Source: UBA668 sp046076025
GTDB lineage: Bacteria > Actinomycetota > Acidimicrobiia > Acidimicrobiales > Ilumatobacteraceae
DNA: 9,891 bases
Direction of reading: 5' to 3'
Assembly (NCBI GenBank): GCA_046076025.1
Contig: JBJTRF010000223.1
Location: 1 to 9,891 of the forward strand
A program made the position numbers and the translations under genes. Under the pieces are notes generated by a model. It ran no database searches. It worked only from the letters and a program-made list of their open reading frames with translations, and had not been told where the DNA came from. The number at the start of each line of letters is the position of its first letter. The first letter of the stretch is position 1. Of the stretch, positions 6,254 to 9,891 are shown piece after piece.

Positions 6254-8116
6254 TCAGCCCGCCTGCGCCGACTCGCCGGCCCGCACCTGCGACGCATACA
6301 CGCCATCTCGGGCGATCAGCTCGTCGTGGCGCCCCTGCTCGACGATGCGCCCGTCGTCGAGCACGATGATGCGATCTGCGTCGCGGATGGTGCTGAGCCG
6401 GTGCGCGATCACGATCGCCGTGCGGCCGCGCAGGGCCTCGTCGAGTGCTGCCTGCACGTGCGACTCGTTCTCGTTGTCGAGATGACTGGTTGCCTCATCA
6501 AGGATCATCACGGCCGGATTCTTCAGCAGGAGCCGGGCGATGGCGAGGCGCTGCTTCTCGCCCCCACTCATCCGGTAGCCGCGCTCGCCCACCACCGTGT
6601 CGTAGCCGTCGGGGAGCGCGCGGATCATGTCGAGGATCTGCGCGCCGCGGCATGCCGCATCGAGTTCGTCGGCGGTGGCATCAGGCTTCGCGTACCTGAG
6701 GTTGCCGCCGATGGTGTCGTGGAACAGGTGCGGGTCCTGGCTCACCACGCCGATGGCATCGCGCAGCGACTGCTGGGTGAGGTCGCGCACGTCGTGCCCG
6801 TCGACGAGCACCGCACCTTCGGTGACGTCGTACAGGCGCGGCACGAGCGACGACAGCGTGGTCTTGCCCGAGCCCGATGAGCCCACCAGCGCCACGGTCT
6901 CGCCCGGCTCGATCACCAGCGAGATGCCGCGCAGCACCTCGCGGTCGTCGTCGGTGCCGGCCACGCCGACGGGTGCCTCGAGCGAGGCCACGGCGACCGC
7001 CGATGCCGCCGGATACCGGAACCGCACGTCGCGGAACTCGACGCTGCCCTGCGGCCGCACCAGATCGACAGCACCCGGCCGATCGGTGATGTGCTCGGGC
7101 GCATCGAGCACCTCGAACACCCGCTCGAAGCTGACCATCGCCGTCATCAGGTCGACCCGGGCGTTCGTGAGGCCAGTGAGCGGCTGGTAGACGCGTGTCA
7201 CCAGTGCCGCCAGTGCCACGAGGGTGCCGCGAGAGATGTCGCCGTCGACCACCAGGTGGGCACCGACGCCGTAGATCGCCGCTGCGCCGAGCGCCCCGAC
7301 GAGTCCGAGGGCGACGAAGAACACCCGGCCGTACATCGCCTGCTTGATGCCGGCCCTGCGCACCTGGCCGGCCCGATCGGCGAACACGCGGTTCTCGTCG
7401 CCATGCCGGCCGAACAGCTTTACCAGCAGGGCACCCGCGACGTTGAAGCGCTCGGTCATCTGCGCGTTCATCTCGGCATCCACCGTCATCTGCTCGCGCG
7501 AGATCGCCTGCAGCTTCCGGCCGACCCGCTTGGCGGGGATGATGAACATCGGCAGCACGATCAGCGACAGCAGTGTGAGCCGCCACTCGAGCGCCAGCAT
7601 CGCGCTGAGGGTGGTGACCAGCACCACCACGTTGCTGACGACACTGCCAAGGGTGGACGTGACGGCGTTCTGCGCACCGATCACGTCGTTGTTGAGACGA
7701 TTGGTGAGGGCGCCCGTGCGGGTGCGCGTGAAGAACGCCACCGGCATGCGCTGCACCTTGGCGAACAACGAGCAGCGCAGGTCATAGATCAGCCCCTCGC
7801 CGATGTACGAGCTGCACCAGCGCTGGACGATGGCGAGGCCCGCATCCACCAGCGCCGCCACGACGACCACGGCGGCGATGGCCGTGATGGCTCCGCGGTC
7901 GCCTGCCGGGATGGCGTCGTCGAGAATGCGCCGGAAGGCGAAGGGGGGAATCAGCTCGACCAGCGCGGCGGCCACGATCGACAGCAGGAACAGGCCGATC
8001 GTTCGCCGGTACGGCTGGGCGAAGCGCCATGCCCGGCGCAGCGAGCCCTGCGACAGCTGCCTGCCCCGCACCGCGTCGCGGTCGCTACCCATCATCATGT
8101 GCGGACCCATGCGCAT
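6254..8116 (-). CDS. ABC exporter half-transporter (MsbA/multidrug type), fused TMD-NBD
   Basis: This is a 620-residue ABC-B-type exporter that should work as a homodimer in the cytoplasmic membrane. Six membrane segments are expected from hydrophobic runs at about 39-60, 76-98, 155-178, 181-196, 263-290 and 295-312. The ATPase domain occupies about 355-615. Its A-loop tyrosine is Y368 (FRYP), and Walker A is G412-SSGSGKTT. The Q-loop is Q460 in VVSQDPHLFHDTI, the signature is MSGGEKQR (516-523), Walker B is VMILDE (536-541) and the H-loop is H572. All catalytic residues are present. About 20 residues rich in Ala, Val and Asp lie between the A-loop and VLRGISL (about 371-392), longer than usual. 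The substrate is unknown; drugs, lipids or peptides are typical of the family. The ATG at 8116 is preferred over an in-frame start at 8266 because a TAGCCT box sits 7 bases before it and the extra 50 residues look non-coding. Confidence 0.93.
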   Translation of the reverse strand: MRMGPHMMMGSDRDAVRGRQLSQGSLRRAWRFAQPYRRTIGLFLLSIVAAALVELIPPFAFRRILDDAIPAGDRGAITAIAAVVVVAALVDAGLAIVQRWCSSYIGEGLIYDLRCSLFAKVQRMPVAFFTRTRTGALTNRLNNDVIGAQNAVTSTLGSVVSNVVVLVTTLSAMLALEWRLTLLSLIVLPMFIIPAKRVGRKLQAISREQMTVDAEMNAQMTERFNVAGALLVKLFGRHGDENRVFADRAGQVRRAGIKQAMYGRVFFVALGLVGALGAAAIYGVGAHLVVDGDISRGTLVALAALVTRVYQPLTGLTNARVDLMTAMVSFERVFEVLDAPEHITDRPGAVDLVRPQGSVEFRDVRFRYPAASAVAVASLEAPVGVAGTDDDREVLRGISLVIEPGETVALVGSSGSGKTTLSSLVPRLYDVTEGAVLVDGHDVRDLTQQSLRDAIGVVSQDPHLFHDTIGGNLRYAKPDATADELDAACRGAQILDMIRALPDGYDTVVGERGYRMSGGEKQRLAIARLLLKNPAVMILDEATSHLDNENESHVQAALDEALRGRTAIVIAHRLSTIRDADRIIVLDDGRIVEQGRHDELIARDGVYASQVRAGESAQAG

Positions 8117-8123
8117 GGTCCCG

Positions 8124-8129
8124 AGGCTA
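8124..8129 (-). promoter_or_regulatory. -10 box TAGCCT, leaderless promoter of the ABC exporter gene
   Basis: TAGCCT on the minus strand is followed after 7 bases by the ATG at 8116. It would lie inside the coding region if translation began at 8266, so it decides the start. It faces away from the plus-strand TAGCCT at 8191 across an 87-base divergent gap. Confidence 0.6.
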
Positions 8130-8190
8130 TGAGCGCCGCCGCCGAACCGCCGCAGCACGCCGCGCTTCCGCCCAGCCGCGTCCGTCCAGT

Positions 8191-8196
8191 TAGCCT
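8191..8196 (+). promoter_or_regulatory. -10 box TAGCCT, leaderless promoter of the TAP-like hydrolase gene
   Basis: TAGCCT is followed after 7 bases by the GTG at 8204, which begins a good lipoprotein signal peptide. No Shine-Dalgarno or clear -35 box is present. The pair of divergent boxes here could share upstream regulatory sequence. Confidence 0.6.
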
Positions 8197-8203
8197 CGGC
8201 CAC

Positions 8204-9811
8204 GTGACCGATCGCCGCGCTCTGCTGCTGCAGCGCCGGCATCGAACTGCCCCCCGACACCGACATGCGGTCGCCGTTCTCGCAGCAGCCGTGCTGGCCG
8301 CCGCATGCTTCGACGGCAGCGTGTCGAGCGTCCGCTCAGACGAGTCGGCCGCACCGACGACATCTGCCTCTGCCCCGACCTCCCCCACCTCATCCGAGCC
8401 GTCGACGACGAGCGCGCCGGAGCCCGCACCATGGGACACCACCATCACGTGGGAGTCGTTCGGCGTCGACACCGAGGTGGAGACCGGCACGATGGAGGTG
8501 CCGGTCGACTACCGCGACCCGTCGAGGGGCACGTTCACCCTGTTCCTCGCCCGCCACCTCGCCGACGAGTCGAAGCGGATCGGCAGCCTCCTGGTGAACC
8601 CCGGCGGCCCTGGATTCGGCGGCAGCGACCTCGCCATCTTCGCCGACCAGATCTACAGCCCGGCGCTGCTGCGCCACTTCGACATCATCGGCTGGGATCC
8701 GCGTGGCACCGGCCAGAGCACGCCTGCCATCGACTGCATCACCGACTACGACCGCTACTTCGCCGGCACCGACATCACGCCCGACACCGACAGCGAGCGC
8801 CAACTGCTCACCGACCTGGCCGCCGAGTTCGCCGGCACGTGCGAGGCAGAGAACAGCGACATCATCCAGTTCGTCGGCACCAACGACTCGGCACGCGACA
8901 TCGACTCGATCCGACGCGCGCTCGGCGAGCAGACCATCAGCTACTTCGGGTTCAGCTATGGCAGCGAGCTCGGCGCCACGTGGGCGACGATGTTCCCCGA
9001 CACGGTGCGCGCCGCAGTGCTCGACGGGGCCTCAGATCCGGCGGCCGGCTTCCTGGCCGAGAGCCTGCAGCAGTCGATCGGATTCGAGCAGTCGATCACG
9101 GCGTTCCTCGCGTGGTGCAGCGCCAACGACTCCTGCCAGTTCAACTCCGACGGCAACGCCGAGCAGGCATTCGACGAGCTGATGGCCGACATCGACGAGC
9201 GCCCCGTTCCCAGCGTCGACGGTCGGCCCGACGTCACCCGGTCGATGGCGCTCACGGCAGTGGCGTACTCGATGTACGACGAGTCGCTCTGGCGCCAGCT
9301 CGGGCGGGCACTCGACAGCGCCCGCTACGGCGACGGCGAACTGCTGCTGCAGCTCTACGACAACTACTTCCAGCGGCGTGACGACGGCACCTACGACAAC
9401 TCGCTCGAGGCATTCCAGACCATCGTCTGCATGGACACCGCAGACCGGCCGACGATCGTCGAGGAAGACGTCGCCGCCGAAGCCATCCGCCGGAGCGCGC
9501 CGCGGTTCTCGCCCGGCACGGTCGGCAGCTACTTCTGCACGTTCTTTCCCGAGACGGTCGAGCCACGTATCGACATCGGCGGGGCCGCCCGCATTCCGAT
9601 ACTCGTGATCGGCACCACCGGCGACCCGGCCACGCCCCTGTCGTCGACGCGGGCGATGGCCGACGCGCTCTTCGACGGCCGCCTCGTAGTGGTCGAGGCC
9701 GATCAGCACACCGGCTACGGGGTCAACCAGTGCAGCATCGACGTGGTCGACCGCGACCTGCTGGATCAACTCGGCGGAGCGCCGGCCGACGAGACCGAGT
9801 GCAGCGACTAG
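8204..9811 (+). CDS. TAP-like secreted alpha/beta hydrolase (peptidase S33 type), lipoprotein
   Basis: This is a 535-residue exported serine hydrolase resembling Streptomyces tripeptidyl aminopeptidases. The signal peptide has an Arg/His-rich start, a hydrophobic core (22-34) and the lipobox L31-A-A-A-C35, so the protein should be anchored by lipidated Cys35 outside the membrane. A Ser/Thr/Pro linker (about 43-77) follows. The hydrolase core shows VNPGGPGFGGSD (131-142, oxyanion hole), DIIGWDPRGTGQS (160-172) and the nucleophile elbow G249-F-S251-Y-G253. The acid is D474 in GTTGDPATP and the histidine is H502 in ADQHTGYG, the C-terminal TAP-like signature. Cys residues at 178, 213, 305, 311, 409, 445, 510 and 533 could form disulfides outside the cell. 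Likely substrates are short peptides, but esters are possible. The start is GTG 8204, since the open frame further upstream is antisense to the ABC gene and the signal peptide begins here. A hairpin follows the stop. Confidence 0.9.
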   Translation: MTDRRALLLQRRHRTAPRHRHAVAVLAAAVLAAACFDGSVSSVRSDESAAPTTSASAPTSPTSSEPSTTSAPEPAPWDTTITWESFGVDTEVETGTMEVPVDYRDPSRGTFTLFLARHLADESKRIGSLLVNPGGPGFGGSDLAIFADQIYSPALLRHFDIIGWDPRGTGQSTPAIDCITDYDRYFAGTDITPDTDSERQLLTDLAAEFAGTCEAENSDIIQFVGTNDSARDIDSIRRALGEQTISYFGFSYGSELGATWATMFPDTVRAAVLDGASDPAAGFLAESLQQSIGFEQSITAFLAWCSANDSCQFNSDGNAEQAFDELMADIDERPVPSVDGRPDVTRSMALTAVAYSMYDESLWRQLGRALDSARYGDGELLLQLYDNYFQRRDDGTYDNSLEAFQTIVCMDTADRPTIVEEDVAAEAIRRSAPRFSPGTVGSYFCTFFPETVEPRIDIGGAARIPILVIGTTGDPATPLSSTRAMADALFDGRLVVVEADQHTGYGVNQCSIDVVDRDLLDQLGGAPADETECSD

Positions 9812-9830
9812 CGACGAGGCCCGACAGCAC

Positions 9831-9860
9831 AGAGGTCCGGACCCGAAGGCCCGGACCTCT
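9831..9860. terminator. Hairpin terminator between convergent hydrolase and tRNA genes
   Basis: AGAGGTCCGG (9831-9840) pairs perfectly with CCGGACCTCT (9851-9860), giving a 10-bp stem. The 10-base loop may close further by two C-G pairs around GAA. No T-run follows on either strand. Its position, 19 bases after the TAG of the hydrolase and just past the 3' end of the minus-strand tRNA gene, suggests a bidirectional terminator without a U-tract, as is common in high-GC actinomycetes. Confidence 0.65.
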
Positions 9861-9867
9861 CGTGATC

Positions 9868-9891
9868 TGGCGGAAGGAGTGGGATTTGAAC
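9868..9891 (-). tRNA. tRNA 3' end, partial (isotype undetermined, possibly Ser)
   Basis: Read on the minus strand, the last 24 bases are the 3' end of a tRNA. G53 and the T-loop TTCAAAT come first, then the T-stem strand CCCAC, the acceptor strand TCCTTCC, discriminator G and an encoded CCA (9868-9870). The 5' half, including the anticodon, lies beyond the window. A G discriminator and this acceptor sequence fit tRNA-Ser best, but tRNA-Asn and tRNA-Asp also use G, so the isotype is not assigned. Confidence 0.85.

Noticed and set aside
7091..8203. Upstream extension of the TAP-like hydrolase frame to a 906-residue protein
   Set aside because: The extension is exactly antisense to the ABC exporter gene, is His/Arg/Gln-rich with no domain, and a clean lipoprotein signal peptide with a promoter begins at 8204.
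1..9891. CRISPR arrays, insertion sequences, attachment sites or phage genes
   Set aside because: I saw no direct-repeat array, transposase, terminal inverted repeats or integrase. The partial tRNA at the right edge has no visible repeated 3' end elsewhere in the window.

Overview
The window is GC-rich (about two-thirds G+C by eye) and densely coded, with short intergenic gaps. It looks like chromosomal core sequence from a high-GC actinomycetote. The ethylmalonyl-CoA mutase-type protein, the Thr/Pro-rich lipoproteins and the TAP-like secreted hydrolase fit that group. A lineage such as Acidimicrobiia is my guess, not something the sequence proves. I see no phage, insertion sequence, CRISPR array or obvious genomic island.

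Layout. Bases 1-555 (+) are the 3' end of an ethylmalonyl-CoA mutase (MeaA/Ecm) gene with its B12-binding domain. It converges on a minus-strand gene for a small putative Fe(II)/2-oxoglutarate oxygenase (583-1281). Next on the minus strand is a LysM lipoprotein (1359-1778). This is divergent from a plus-strand pair of alpha/beta-hydrolase genes (1906-2826 and 2823-3473) that overlap by an ATGA. The second hydrolase lacks the nucleophilic serine. The pair converges on a minus-strand block, read from right to left: an ABC exporter (8116-6254), exonuclease VII large subunit xseA (6148-4847), small subunit xseB (4850-4611, ATGA overlap) and a trans-polyprenyl diphosphate synthase (4553-3492). Divergent from the ABC exporter is a plus-strand TAP-like lipoprotein hydrolase (8204-9811). 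It is followed by a strong hairpin (9831-9860) and the 3' end of a minus-strand tRNA gene that runs off the window.

How the genes relate. XseA and XseB form one enzyme and are translationally coupled. The prenyl synthase downstream recalls the xseB-ispA neighbourhood of other bacteria, although its first Asp-rich motif is not of the IspA type. The two cytoplasmic hydrolases are co-translated and may act together. The remaining genes look like separate transcription units.

The most interesting signal is regulatory. Six genes have a TAGCCT-like hexamer exactly 6-7 bases before the start codon (TAGCCT, TAGGAT or TACTCT), which is the geometry of a -10 box for leaderless mRNAs. The five exact TAGCCT copies I can find on either strand all lie in intergenic promoter regions. 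The motif also settles the starts of the ABC exporter, XseA and the TAP-like hydrolase. No clearly new multi-gene system is visible.
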